From: Nitrospirota bacterium
Lineage (GTDB): Bacteria > Nitrospirota > Thermodesulfovibrionia > Thermodesulfovibrionales > UBA6898
DNA: 37,794 nt
Reading direction: 5' to 3'
Assembly (NCBI GenBank): GCA_021811105.1
Contig: JAJZPM010000038.1
Location: forward strand, 1-37,794
The notes beneath the pieces are model-generated. The model searched no databases and had not been told where the DNA came from. It worked only from the letters and a program-made list of their open reading frames with translations. This document shows, piece by piece, positions 7,149-15,550 of the stretch (positions are counted from its first letter, which is position 1; every line of letters starts with the position of its first letter). A program made the position numbers and the translations under genes.

Positions 7149-8246
7149 TTATGGGGTCGAAGCCAGAACTTTTCCGGCGAGCTCGTCCATCAGGGTCTTG
7201 ACAGTGACGATCCTGTCCACCCTGCTGGCGTTCGTACCCACGGTAAAGAGGGGTTCTTCCTTGTCGGGGTTATACCCCGCGGAGCTCAACAGGCCGTTAC
7301 AGATGCAGAAGCAGTTTTCATTGCTTTCCTTTGCCGGGCAACGGGTAAACTTCCCCTCATCATCCTTCAGAAGCACATACCCCTTGTCGCATTTCGGCTG
7401 ACGAAGTCTCTTTAGTCCGGAAACGTACATCGGCGACTGTTTGATTATCCTGAAGGGCAGGCCGCAGGGCGATGCCGGCTTGCGCGCCACAATGATGTCT
7501 TCTTCTTTCGCAGCCAGGACCGCACTTTTGTATACAGCCGATGCACTGCTCTCCTCGGTCGCCAGGAACCTCGTCCCCATCTGCACTCCGTCTGCTCCCA
7601 TCGCCAAAAACCTCATGATATCGGCATGCGTATAGATGCCGCCGGCAACAATCAACGGAATGTCGCCGTATTTGATCGCCATGTCCTTGACGGGGGGAAG
7701 AAGGTTTTCGAGCTTGTTCGATTCGAGTTCTATCTGGTCTATCTTGAATCCGAGGTGCCCTCCGGCAAGCGGACCCTCGAGAACAACCGCATCTGGTCTG
7801 TAGCCGTGCCTCTCCCATTTCTTGCAGATGAGTTCGAGCGCCCGCGCGGATGAGACGATCGGGATAAGCGCGGTTGCGCCAGGCGCTTTTATCGCCGGCA
7901 GGTTTAGGGGAAGTCCGGCGCCGGATATGATAAAGTCCGCTCCAGCGTCTATTGCCCCCTTTACCGAAGCCTCGTAGTCCCTGACGAGGGCAACCATGAT
8001 ATTAATGCCGGCGAAACCACCCGATGCCTTGGCGAGGGAGACCTCCTCATATGCGGCTTCATAGGTGTTTACCTTCTTGCCTGTTCGTTTCGAGACAAGT
8101 CTGTCGAGGCAGGCGGACGAAACAATGCCCACTCCCCCTTCACGGGCAACGGCGCTGGCAAGAGGCGAGAGGGACACTCCGACCCCCATGCCGCCCTGAA
8201 TGATCGGCAGGGGTACTTTTTTCCCTTTAATTACCAGTTGCGGCAT
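7149..8246 (-). CDS. Nitronate monooxygenase-like (NPD family) flavoprotein
   Basis: The protein has 365 residues from ATG 8246; GTG 8273 or TTG 8267, which has a better-placed GAGGGGTGA, would add 9 or 7 residues, so the start is unsettled. It is a TIM-barrel FMN enzyme of the 2-nitropropane dioxygenase/nitronate monooxygenase family: 'LPIIQGGMGVGVS' at the start, 'AGGHLGF' and the phosphate-binding 'VAGGIYTHADIMRFLAMGADGVQMGTRFL'. Substrate cannot be inferred; relatives include nitronate oxidases and enoyl-reductase (FabK)-like enzymes. After the barrel (~residue 250 on) there is an extra segment with six cysteines, including a CFCIC cluster, not expected in the basic fold. It stands alone on the minus strand. 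Confidence 0.85.
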   Translation of the reverse strand: MPQLVIKGKKVPLPIIQGGMGVGVSLSPLASAVAREGGVGIVSSACLDRLVSKRTGKKVNTYEAAYEEVSLAKASGGFAGINIMVALVRDYEASVKGAIDAGADFIISGAGLPLNLPAIKAPGATALIPIVSSARALELICKKWERHGYRPDAVVLEGPLAGGHLGFKIDQIELESNKLENLLPPVKDMAIKYGDIPLIVAGGIYTHADIMRFLAMGADGVQMGTRFLATEESSASAVYKSAVLAAKEEDIIVARKPASPCGLPFRIIKQSPMYVSGLKRLRQPKCDKGYVLLKDDEGKFTRCPAKESNENCFCICNGLLSSAGYNPDKEEPLFTVGTNASRVDRIVTVKTLMDELAGKVLASTP

Positions 8247-8476
8247 TGACGAAAAAGGTTCCGGCAAAATCACCCCTCAAAATAAGTTGAAGGCATCTAC
8301 GTTTAGCAATGAATCCAATAGACAGGAAGGTCGGCTTCGTTTCCTGAAAGCACGTATTTGCGCATACACTATGATTACTTATCGGGGATGAATTTATCAA
8401 GCGAAATGTTCACTTACAAAGGGCGGGCCAGAAAAAAATCAGGAAGACAGGGGTGAAAAAAGTGGCCGATATGGGC

Positions 8477-8482
8477 TATAAT
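8477..8482 (+). promoter_or_regulatory. -10 box of the TusA-like/E1/JAMM cluster
   Basis: A perfect TATAAT lies 40 bases before the GTG start at 8523. No good -35 is present at 17 bases (TGAAAA), so the promoter may need an activator. The rest of 8274-8522 shows no gene. Confidence 0.4.
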
Positions 8483-8522
8483 CTAATAAAAAAAATAAAT
8501 AGATAATGCAGCGGAGGTAACG

Positions 8523-8768
8523 GTGGAACAAACAATCCCTGACAAGAAGATCAACATAAAAGGGCTCGTCTGTCCTTACACATTTGTGAAGGCGAAACTC
8601 GCAATAGAATCGATGGAGGTCGGGCAGATACTCGAGATACTTCTCGATTACGAGGAGGCGTCGAGGAGCATACCCAAGTCCATGGAAGACCATGGGCAGA
8701 AGGTCTTGAAGGTCGAAAAGGTGAGCGATACCGATTGGGTGCTGCAGATCAGAAAGGACAAGGACTGA
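8523..8768 (+). CDS. TusA-like sulfur-transfer protein, variant motif
   Basis: The protein has 81 residues with a GTG start behind GCGGAGGTAAC. It has the TusA-type beta-alpha pattern with GLVCPYTFVKAKLAIE: Cys17-Pro18 are kept but the second proline of CPxP is Thr20. The C-terminal half ('SMEVGQILEILLDYEEASRSIPKSMEDHG') matches the family. It overlaps the next gene by one base (TGATG), so it is co-translated with an E1-like enzyme and a JAMM protease. That context suggests it passes sulfur to the activated carrier rather than to tRNA. How the Pro-to-Thr change affects it is unknown. Confidence 0.85.
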   Translation: MEQTIPDKKINIKGLVCPYTFVKAKLAIESMEVGQILEILLDYEEASRSIPKSMEDHGQKVLKVEKVSDTDWVLQIRKDKD

Positions 8769-9568
8769 TGGATTTCACCGACGACCAGCTGATGCGTTAC
8801 AGCAGGCATATCATCCTTCCCGAAGTCGGGGGGAAAGGGCAGGCGAAGATCGCCAAGGCAAAGGTATTCATCATCGGCGCGGGCGGACTGGGTTGTCCGG
8901 TAGGGTATTATCTCACCGCCGCCGGAGTCGGAACGATCGCCCTCATCGACAATGATACGGTCGAAATGAGCAACCTCCAGAGGCAGATCGCCCATAGTGT
9001 GCAGACTATCGGAATGCCGAAGGTGGAGTCCGCGAAGAAAACCTTTGAAGCGCTGAATCCCGATGTAAACGTCGTGGCAATCCAAAAAAGGATATCAAAA
9101 GACAATATTATCGATCTGATAAGGGATTACGATATCGTTGTCGACGGAAGCGATAATTTTCCGACAAGGTACCTCGTCAACGACGCGTGCTTTATGGCGC
9201 GAAAGCCTCTCGTCACCGGCGCGATTCTCAGGTTCGAGGGGCAGGTGACAACCATATTGCCCGGAGACGGACCCTGCTACCGGTGCCTTTTCGAGGAACC
9301 GCCGCCCCCGGGCCTTGTGCCTTCCTGCCAGGAGGCCGGTGTCCTCGGCGTTCTCCCGGGTGTCATCGGCGGACTGCAGGCCACCGAAGTGCTCAAATTG
9401 ATACTCGGGAAGGGAGATGTGTTGAAAGGTGAACTTCTGATGTATAACGCGCTGAAGACCACCTTCAGGAAGGTAAGGGTGCCGAAGAACCCCTCCTGCC
9501 CTCTCTGCGGCGCGAAGCCTAGCATCACGGAGCTTATCGATTACAACGAAGGCTATTGCGCGATGTGA
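8768..9568 (+). CDS. E1-like adenylyltransferase (ThiF/MoeB/HesA family)
   Basis: The protein has 266 residues; ATG 8768 overlaps the preceding stop. It has the ATP-binding GAGGLGCP (~37-44), the adenylation residues 'DNDTVEMSNLQRQ' (~61-73), 'DGSDNFPTRYLVND' (~126-139), two zinc-binding pairs (Cys170-x2-Cys173 and Cys244-x2-Cys247), and Cys187 in VPSCQEAGVLG at the catalytic-cysteine position. Enzymes of this family adenylate the C-terminal glycine of a ubiquitin-like sulfur carrier (ThiS, MoaD, CysO, HcyS) to allow thiocarboxylate formation. There is no C-terminal rhodanese domain. No small carrier is encoded next to it, so the substrate must be elsewhere. It is followed by a JAMM protease. 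Confidence 0.92.
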   Translation: MDFTDDQLMRYSRHIILPEVGGKGQAKIAKAKVFIIGAGGLGCPVGYYLTAAGVGTIALIDNDTVEMSNLQRQIAHSVQTIGMPKVESAKKTFEALNPDVNVVAIQKRISKDNIIDLIRDYDIVVDGSDNFPTRYLVNDACFMARKPLVTGAILRFEGQVTTILPGDGPCYRCLFEEPPPPGLVPSCQEAGVLGVLPGVIGGLQATEVLKLILGKGDVLKGELLMYNALKTTFRKVRVPKNPSCPLCGAKPSITELIDYNEGYCAM

Positions 9569-9579
9569 GTTGTCAACGC

Positions 9580-9987
9580 ATGGCGAAGATACGGCTGTCG
9601 CAGCAGCTTTTTGACAGAATGATCGCCCATTGCAAGTTGGTCTATCCGCACGAGGCATGCGGCATCTTCTCAGGCAGGGACGGTGTTGCGGAAAAAATAT
9701 ACGAGATGCCTAACGTCGAAAGTTCCCCGGTAAGTTATATGGTTGATCCCAAGGCCCAGTTCGTGGCGATGAAGGAGATGAGAGAAAACGGAGAAACGAT
9801 GGTTTCGGTCTATCACTCTCATCCGCAGTCTCTGCCATATCCTTCCGGGAAGGATATCGAACTCGCTTTCTATTCCGATGCCGTGTATATTATCGTCGGT
9901 CTGGGTGACATTGACCGACCCGAAGCGAGGGCATATACGATACGTAAAGGGAAGGTGAGGGAGGCGAGGATAGACATCGGGACTTGA
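9580..9987 (+). CDS. JAMM/MPN-type metalloprotease (Mec-like)
   Basis: The protein has 135 residues from ATG 9580; GTG 9565 or TTG 9556 would overlap the previous gene, and no start has a good ribosome site. The JAMM zinc motif is complete: Glu25 (YPHEACGIFSG), His79-x-His81, Ser89 and Asp92 in HSHPQSLPYPSGKD. Relatives next to E1-like genes (Mec in Mycobacterium, HcyD in Wolinella) release an amino acid formed on the carrier's thiocarboxylate, making cysteine or homocysteine, or trim the carrier to expose its Gly-Gly end. The same role is a fair inference here. Confidence 0.9.
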   Translation: MAKIRLSQQLFDRMIAHCKLVYPHEACGIFSGRDGVAEKIYEMPNVESSPVSYMVDPKAQFVAMKEMRENGETMVSVYHSHPQSLPYPSGKDIELAFYSDAVYIIVGLGDIDRPEARAYTIRKGKVREARIDIGT

Positions 9988-10013
9988 CGTTCAGGTGGTT
10001 CATGTCCTAAAAT
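9984..10013 (+). promoter_or_regulatory. Candidate sigma-70 promoter of htpX
   Basis: TTGACG (9984-9989), an 18-base spacer and TAAAAT (10008-10013) overlap the end of the JAMM gene and would give a leader of about 140 bases. No heat-shock-sigma type promoter was recognised. Confidence 0.45.
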
Positions 10014-10159
10014 TAAACATGAGTGAGGCCGGTTGAAACACGCATAAAGCGGTGACAAACCGGAGAAAAGCAATAAACAACAGGGCCTTTATTTCGATTC
10101 ATAGAGCATGATTTCGGGATAGGGCTTTTTTAATTTAGAAAATCGTTCCGGAGGAATAT

Positions 10160-11008
10160 ATGAACGGATTGAAGACAATTATGCTTATGATGTTGCTGAC
10201 CCTTCTCCTGGTTTTCGGAGGGGCCGCCCTTGCAGGCAGGTCGGGGATGACTATTGCCCTTATTATCGCGTTCGGCATGAATTTCATAAGCTATTTTTTC
10301 AGCGACAAAATAGTGTTGAAGATGTACCGGGCGCAAGAGGTGACAGAGGCCGAGGCTCCGGTGTTATACAGGATAGTGAGAAGGCTGGCGCAGAAGGCAG
10401 GGATGCCGATGCCGAAGGTCTACATTATTCCGGATATGTCGCCGAACGCCTTTGCAACGGGGAGAAGTCCTCAGCATGCTGCGGTCGCCGCGACGGAAGG
10501 GATCATGCAATTGCTTACCGAAGAGGAACTTTCCGGGGTGATGGCGCATGAACTTACTCATGTGATGCACCGGGATATCCTTATCGGAACGGTGGCCGCC
10601 ACGATCGCGGGCGCGATCAGCTATCTTGCGCAGATGGCGCAGTGGGCGATGATCTTCGGAGGAGGGAGACGCGATGACAACGACGGGGGGAGTCCGGTTG
10701 CGTCGCTCGTGATGATGATTGTGGCGCCCATTGCGGCTATGCTGATACAGATGGCGATTTCGCGCTCCAGGGAATATTCGGCGGATGAAGGCGGTGCGAG
10801 GCTCAACGGGAACCCGCTGGCGCTTGCAAACGCCCTGCGTAAACTCGCAAAGGGCTCGCAGATGATACCGATGCATGCGACTCCTGCGACTTCTCACATG
10901 ATGATCGTAAACCCGTTCAGGGGCGGAGGTATCGTGAACCTTTTCAGTACTCATCCCCCGATAGAAGAGAGGATCTCGCGGCTCGAAGCGATGAGACGCG
11001 GAGAGTAG
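10160..11008 (+). CDS. htpX: Membrane zinc metalloprotease HtpX
   Basis: The protein has 282 residues, the usual HtpX length. Two N-terminal membrane helices (~5-25, ~30-47) precede the M48 catalytic site His130-Glu131-x2-His134 ([12 protein letters not shown]). Two further hydrophobic segments (~143-167, ~180-200) follow, and the third zinc ligand Glu205 is in [10 protein letters not shown]. The C-terminal '[16 protein letters not shown]' is typical. It degrades misfolded inner-membrane proteins together with FtsH in well-studied bacteria. CCGGAGGAATAT gives a strong ribosome site, and the gene ends before a strong terminator, so it is probably monocistronic. Confidence 0.95.
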   Translation: MNGLKTIMLMMLLTLLLVFGGAALAGRSGMTIALIIAFGMNFISYFFSDKIVLKMYRAQEVTEAEAPVLYRIVRRLAQKAGMPMPKVYIIPDMSPNAFATGRSPQHAAVAATEGIMQLLTEEELSGVMAHELTHVMHRDILIGTVAATIAGAISYLAQMAQWAMIFGGGRRDDNDGGSPVASLVMMIVAPIAAMLIQMAISRSREYSADEGGARLNGNPLALANALRKLAKGSQMIPMHATPATSHMMIVNPFRGGGIVNLFSTHPPIEERISRLEAMRRGE

Positions 11009-11041
11009 TCTCGTCGATACGAGCTGTCAATGACAATAACC

Positions 11042-11066
11042 GCGCGGGTCTGACCCGCGCTTTTTT
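11042..11066 (+). terminator. Rho-independent terminator after htpX
   Basis: GCGCGGGT, a CTG loop and ACCCGCGC are followed by six Ts, 35-60 bases past the htpX stop. Confidence 0.9.
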
Positions 11067-11172
11067 GTTTCGGCCCACACATATTTTTCTGTCCTTTGAG
11101 GACGGAGAATACCCCCCATTCCCGAAAAGAAGTGACAGACCGTAGCGTATCTATTACCATGTAAATGTAAAC

Positions 11173-12108
11173 ATGAAAGACACTTTTCGTAATAAGACGA
11201 CGAACTGGCATCTTAAGACGGCCGGCGAGGTTTTCGAAATCCTCCGGTCCTCTCCGGAGGGGCTCGACAATCAAGAAGCAAACAAGAGACTGGAAGAATA
11301 CGGGCCTAATCTGCTGACGGAGAAGAAGAAGAGGTCTCCGTTTGCCTTCTTTCTCGACCAGTTTAAAGATTTTATGATCCTCGTCCTGATTGCCGCCGCG
11401 GTCGTGTCCGGGCTGATCGGAGAAGTGTCCGACGCAATTGCCATCGTCGTGATCGTCTCGCTGAACGCGGCCATCGGTTTTGTCCAGGAATACAGGGCTA
11501 AAAAGGCGATGGCCGCATTAAAGAGGATGGCTGCGCCCGAGGCGACCGTGCTGAGGGATGGAATGCCGGCAAAGATCGATGCCTGGCGCCTTGTACCGGG
11601 AGACGTGGTCATTGTCGAGCAGGGTGACGTGGTGCCGGCGGACATGCGAGTTGTCGAATCGGCCCGGCTGAAGACGGACGAGGCCGCCCTTACCGGCGAG
11701 GCTGCTGCGGTCGAAAAACAGCATACGGCCTTTCATGATGAGACGTTGCCGATAGGAGACAGGAGAAACATGCTGTATAAGGGGACTTTTGTCTCTTACG
11801 GCCGGGGGAAAGGCGTTGTGGTGGCTACGGGGATGCAGACCGAAATAGGCAAGATCGCTTCGATGCTCCAGGAGGAGGAAGAGGTGAAGACCCCTTTGCA
11901 AAAGAGGCTGGCAACCTTCGGCCGAAGGCTCGCCGTTGCGGTCCTTGCGATCTGCGGCATCGTCTTTGTTATGGGGGTCATGCGCGGGGAGCCGACTCTC
12001 CGCATGCTGCTTACGGCCATCTCTCTCGCGGTTGCTGCAATCCCCGAGGCGCTCCCTGCGGTGGTGACGGACAGCAGGGCTGTCACAAATATTTCTGTTC
12101 CATGTTAA
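11173..12108 (+). pseudogene. P-type cation ATPase, truncated after transmembrane helix 4
   Basis: The 311-residue frame begins as a normal P2-type ATPase. It has the cation-ATPase N-domain (~10-70), two membrane helices (~58-102), the actuator domain, then helices 3 and 4 ending PEALPAVVT. At that point, where the family continues to the DKTGT phosphorylation site, the sequence switches to about 13 unrelated residues and a stop. The whole phosphorylation domain, nucleotide domain and last six helices are missing. The actuator motif is TGEA, not the usual TGES, a further sign of decay. No ribosome site precedes ATG 11173. A GACAGC/GCTGTC hairpin (12070-12084) sits at the break. It cannot pump ions; an assembly deletion is an alternative. 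Confidence 0.8.
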
Positions 12109-12138
12109 TATTATTAATAAAAAAAAGAGAGGGGTTCT

Positions 12139-12609
12139 ATGGTAAGGGCTCAGGATATCATGAAGACCGGGGTGATCACAGTATTGCCCGAAACGACGGT
12201 CGAGGAACTCGGAAGACTTTTCATCGAACGGGGGATCAGCGGGGCTCCCGTGGTCGGTGCCGACGGGAAGTTGTACGGAATTGTAACGGAAAACGATCTG
12301 ATCAAACAGAACCGTCGGTTTCATATCCCGACGATCATCAGGCTTTTTGATGCGTTTATTCCCTTGGAAGGTTCGTCTACGATGGAGAAAGAGATCAGGA
12401 GGATGTCCGCATCGAGGGTTTCCGAGATCTGCACGCACAAGGTGGTCACGGTCGCTCCCGAAACGCCTCTCCAGGAGATCGCAACGATAATGTCCGAAAA
12501 GGGGATCCATCTCCTTCCGGTAATGGACGCCGGGAAGATCGTCGGTATTATCGGGAAGATGGAAGTCATCAAGGGAAGCATGGGTGAAACTGGCGAGCGA
12601 CAGTCCTGA
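12139..12609 (+). CDS. CBS-domain pair protein
   Basis: The protein has 156 residues and consists of two CBS domains: ~1-57 (MVRAQDIMKTGVITVLPETT ... 'GISGAPVVGADGKLYGIVTENDLI') and ~90-148 ('VSEICTHKVVTVAPETPLQE ... GIHLLPVMDAGKIVGIIGKMEVI'). CBS pairs sense adenine nucleotides and regulate partner proteins; no effector domain is attached. A ribosome site (GAGAGGGG) precedes ATG 12139. It starts 30 bases after the broken ATPase and overlaps tsaE by 26 bases, so it heads the operon running to 17544. Its target is not known. Confidence 0.9.
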   Translation: MVRAQDIMKTGVITVLPETTVEELGRLFIERGISGAPVVGADGKLYGIVTENDLIKQNRRFHIPTIIRLFDAFIPLEGSSTMEKEIRRMSASRVSEICTHKVVTVAPETPLQEIATIMSEKGIHLLPVMDAGKIVGIIGKMEVIKGSMGETGERQS

Positions 12610-13024
12610 GCGGACTGAGGAGTTGGGATACGCCCTGGGAAGACGTCTGAAACCGGGCGACGTCGTCGCGCTCTTCGGAGACCTCGGAAGTGGAAAGACA
12701 ACGATGGTCAAGGGGATCGCGAGGGCCTTCGGCATTGCAGGACGGGACGTTACCAGCGCCAGTTTTACGATAATCGCGGAGTACCCCGCCCGACCGCCCT
12801 TGTTCCATATCGACCTGTACAGGGTGGAGAAGGAGGAGGACATCGACGCAACCGGCATATGGGATTGCATCGGCATGGATTCGGTGGCGGTCATAGAGTG
12901 GGCCGAGAAACTTGGGGACCGCTGCGGGAAAGAATGCATACGGGTGAGGATAAAGGATACCGGAGACGACAGGAGAGAGATCTCTATAGAGGGACTGGAT
13001 GAAGAAGATCGGAATCATCTGTAA
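12584..13024 (+). CDS. tsaE: tRNA threonylcarbamoyladenosine synthesis ATPase TsaE
   Basis: The protein has 146 residues with a GTG start inside the preceding gene. It has the TsaE layout: 'S.ERTEELGYALGRRLKPGDVV', Walker A GDLGSGKTTMVKGIARAFG (~33-51), 'VTSASFTIIAEYP', 'LFHIDLYRV' and 'VAVIEWAEKL'. TsaE works with TsaB and TsaD to place the t6A modification at position 37 of ANN-decoding tRNAs; tsaB and tsaD are not in the window. It overlaps nadK by 26 bases, a tight translational arrangement. Confidence 0.93.
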   Translation: MKLASDSPERTEELGYALGRRLKPGDVVALFGDLGSGKTTMVKGIARAFGIAGRDVTSASFTIIAEYPARPPLFHIDLYRVEKEEDIDATGIWDCIGMDSVAVIEWAEKLGDRCGKECIRVRIKDTGDDRREISIEGLDEEDRNHL

Positions 13025-13850
13025 ACCCGGTAGGCCCGAGCCGCGGGAGATTTTGAAGGAGCTTCTGCCCTGGCTGGAGCGGAAGGGGTACGAGACGTTC
13101 GTGGACTCACAGACCGCGGCGGCCCTCGGGGTGAAAGGCTTTACGAGAGCGGAGATCGCCGACCTCGTGGATGCGGTCCTCGTCCTCGGAGGAGACGGGA
13201 CGATGCTCAGCGTGAGCAGGCTTGTTGCAGAAAGGGGCGTCCCCATACTCGGTGTCAACCTAGGAAGCATGGGATTTATCACGGAGGTCAACAGGGACGA
13301 GATATACGAGGCGGTCGACACGATGCTTTCCGATTCCTGCACCGTCGAAGAGAGGCTGATGCTCTCTGCCGGGATAATCCGGGACGGCGAAAGGGTCGCG
13401 GAGTATACGGTGCTAAACGACGTAGTGATCAACAAGGGCGCACTTGCGCGGATAATCGACCTCGACGCCTTCATAAACGGCATATACGTGACGACCTTCA
13501 AGGCCGACGGGCTGATCATCTCGACCCCCACTGGTTCCACTGCGTATTCTCTCTCGGCGGGCGGCCCCATTCTTTATCCCTCCCTCGGAAGCATCCTGCT
13601 GACGCCGATCTGTTCGCATACACTTACGAACAGGCCTATTGTTCTGCCGGACGATTTCACGATCCAGGTGGTCCTCAAGACCCTCAGTGAGGACGTGTAT
13701 CTGACTCTGGACGGGCAGGTCGGTTTTTCTCTCAGGAAGGACGACGTGATCGAGATCAATAAGTCGCCGTTCAAGACGAAGTTGCTTATCCCCTGCGAGC
13801 GGGATTATTTCAATATCTTAAGGACAAAACTGAAGTGGGGGGAACGATGA
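12999..13850 (+). CDS. nadK: NAD kinase
   Basis: The protein has 283 residues. It has the diacylglycerol-kinase-like GGDGTMLSVSR (~64-74, catalytic Asp in GGDGT), 'LGVNLGSMGFIT', 'LNDVVINKG', and the glycine-rich TPTGSTAYSLSAGGPI. It phosphorylates NAD to NADP, with ATP or polyphosphate as donor depending on the type. It overlaps tsaE at its start, and its stop overlaps an ATG that opens only an 18-codon frame. Length and motifs are intact. Confidence 0.95.
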   Translation: MKKIGIICKPGRPEPREILKELLPWLERKGYETFVDSQTAAALGVKGFTRAEIADLVDAVLVLGGDGTMLSVSRLVAERGVPILGVNLGSMGFITEVNRDEIYEAVDTMLSDSCTVEERLMLSAGIIRDGERVAEYTVLNDVVINKGALARIIDLDAFINGIYVTTFKADGLIISTPTGSTAYSLSAGGPILYPSLGSILLTPICSHTLTNRPIVLPDDFTIQVVLKTLSEDVYLTLDGQVGFSLRKDDVIEINKSPFKTKLLIPCERDYFNILRTKLKWGER

Positions 13851-13883
13851 GTACGGTCCGCCCTGGCGGCGGAATCCGGGACA

Positions 13884-14588
13884 ATGGAAGATTCGCAAAG
13901 TAAGATTTACGATGAACTGAGGGCGGCCCTTCAATTTTATCAGGCCCTTGGTGTGGAGGCATTGCCGGTCCTCCTCCAGACCGTTCCGGACCGTCCCCGT
14001 GCGGGGGGCGGCAAAGCGGAGCTGCTGGCACAGCTCAGAGAAGAAATCGGCGATTGCAAGAGGTGCAAACTTTCAGAGGGCAGAAAGAACATCGTCTTTG
14101 GGGAAGGGGATGCCGGGGCACTTCTCATGTTTATCGGCGAAGGTCCGGGCAGGGAAGAGGACATCCAGGGAAGGCCTTTTGTCGGGGACGCAGGAATGCT
14201 GCTTACGAAGCTCATCGAAAAAATGAGCGTAGCGGAGAAGAACCTGACGAGGGCTGACGTGTATATCGCCAATATCGTCAAATGCAGACCCCCGATGAAC
14301 AGGGACCCCGAAGAGGACGAAATCGCCAGCTGCCGCGGGTTCATCGAAAGACAGATAGAGATCATCAGGCCGGAGATAATTGTCACACTCGGAAGGATAG
14401 CGCTCCAGACCCTCCTGAAGAGACCTGGACTGAGAATCACGGCGGCCCGGGGGAATTTTTTCGAGTACAGGGGCATTCCGGTGATGCCTACTTTCCATCC
14501 CGCCTATCTCCTGAGAAACCCAAAGGACAAGTGGCTCACGTGGTCGGACGCACAGAAGGTCATGGAGAGGCTCGGCGGCCATGGTTAG
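13884..14588 (+). CDS. Family 4 uracil-DNA glycosylase (Fe-S type)
   Basis: The protein has 234 residues. The four [4Fe-4S] ligands Cys58, Cys61, Cys134 and Cys150 are present. Motif A is GEGPGREEDIQGRPFVGDAG (~85-104), and the second motif is HPAYLLRNP (~205-213). An N-terminal extension of about 45 residues is common in these enzymes. It removes uracil from DNA. A clear ribosome site is missing before ATG 13884; an alternative start is not obvious. It lies between nadK and the PpiC gene in the same direction. Confidence 0.93.
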   Translation: MEDSQSKIYDELRAALQFYQALGVEALPVLLQTVPDRPRAGGGKAELLAQLREEIGDCKRCKLSEGRKNIVFGEGDAGALLMFIGEGPGREEDIQGRPFVGDAGMLLTKLIEKMSVAEKNLTRADVYIANIVKCRPPMNRDPEEDEIASCRGFIERQIEIIRPEIIVTLGRIALQTLLKRPGLRITAARGNFFEYRGIPVMPTFHPAYLLRNPKDKWLTWSDAQKVMERLGGHG

Positions 14589-14605
14589 TGCGGGAGTGCT
14601 TTGCC

Positions 14606-15550
14606 GTGGGAAATTCACGTAGGTCCGCACTTCTGGTCATTTTCCTGCTCGTGTTCGCGGTGTCGGCCGCCGGCGCTGAGAAGGAGAGGATACTCGCCAC
14701 CGTGAATGGTGCGCCTGTCACTTTTTCCGATTACCGGAGGTTCGTGCTCAAGATCGACCCGTCCATGAGGACGGACGGTGTTGACGATGCGATATTGAAG
14801 AAGGTGATAGATGAGACGCTCATTCTGCAGGAAGCCTCCCGTCAGGGTATACGTGTCAGTGACAAGGAGGTGGAAGGGAGCATACGGGATTTCCTAAAGG
14901 AGAATAGTCTCACCGCAAAGGAATTCGAAAAGAAGATCAGCGCGCAGGGGATAAAACCTTCCGATTACCGCAGATGGCTCAAGGAGAATATCATCGTCCT
15001 GGTCAAGATGATCGGCAAGGAGGTAAACGATAAGACGGCCGTAAATGACGGTGAGATAAAAGACTATTATGAGAGAAACAAGGAGTGGTACCGGGAGGGG
15101 GAGGAAACGATACAGGTGAAGGCGATTCTGCTTAGACTTAGCGATACCCCCTCGCCTGCGGAGGCGACCTATCTGGAGATCAGGGCGATGAAGATCGAGG
15201 CGGACCTCAGACGAGGCGAGCCCTTCGAAAAACTGGCGGGCCTTTATTCCGAAGATCCGTCAAAAAAATCCGGCGGCGCTTGGGGAGAATTCAGAAAGGG
15301 CGACCTGGTACCGGCAATCGAAAAAAAATTGCTGCAGTTGAAGGAAGGCGAAGTGAGCGAGCCGTTGTGGAGGAAGGAAGGGCTCTATATCTTCGAGCTC
15401 GTGAAGCGGCAGGGCGAGAGATTCGCCCCCTATGAGAGCGTGAAGGGAGATATCGGCCGCACGCTCCTTAAGCAGAAACGGGACGAAAGATACTCCGAGT
15501 GGGTGAAGTCATTATGGGAAAAGGCGGCTATCGAGATACGCGTAAAATAG
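14606..15550 (+). CDS. SurA/PpiC-type peptidyl-prolyl isomerase, exported
   Basis: The protein has 314 residues from GTG 14606, chosen because GGGAG lies nine bases before it and an N-terminal signal sequence follows (basic SRR, hydrophobic ALLVIFLLVFAVSAAGA). A SurA-like N-domain ('ILATVNGAPVTFSDYRRFV', ~25-150) precedes a parvulin (PpiC) domain (~165-275) with 'GEPFEKLAGLYSEDPSKKSGGAWGEFRKGDL'. It would act in the periplasm as a chaperone/prolyl isomerase for outer-membrane proteins. The frame is open far upstream through the glycosylase gene, but that part is not coding here. It overlaps the next gene by 37 bases. Confidence 0.88.
   Translation: MGNSRRSALLVIFLLVFAVSAAGAEKERILATVNGAPVTFSDYRRFVLKIDPSMRTDGVDDAILKKVIDETLILQEASRQGIRVSDKEVEGSIRDFLKENSLTAKEFEKKISAQGIKPSDYRRWLKENIIVLVKMIGKEVNDKTAVNDGEIKDYYERNKEWYREGEETIQVKAILLRLSDTPSPAEATYLEIRAMKIEADLRRGEPFEKLAGLYSEDPSKKSGGAWGEFRKGDLVPAIEKKLLQLKEGEVSEPLWRKEGLYIFELVKRQGERFAPYESVKGDIGRTLLKQKRDERYSEWVKSLWEKAAIEIRVK

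Noticed and set aside
11518-12939. Long antisense open frame (473 codons) opposite the truncated ATPase, CBS and tsaE genes
   Set aside because: His/Arg/Pro/Ser-rich composition typical of an antisense shadow; it spans three genes with clear family motifs on the other strand.
14282-14605. N-terminal extension of the PpiC protein into the glycosylase gene
   Set aside because: The signal peptide and ribosome site fit GTG 14606; the upstream part is an out-of-frame reading of the glycosylase.
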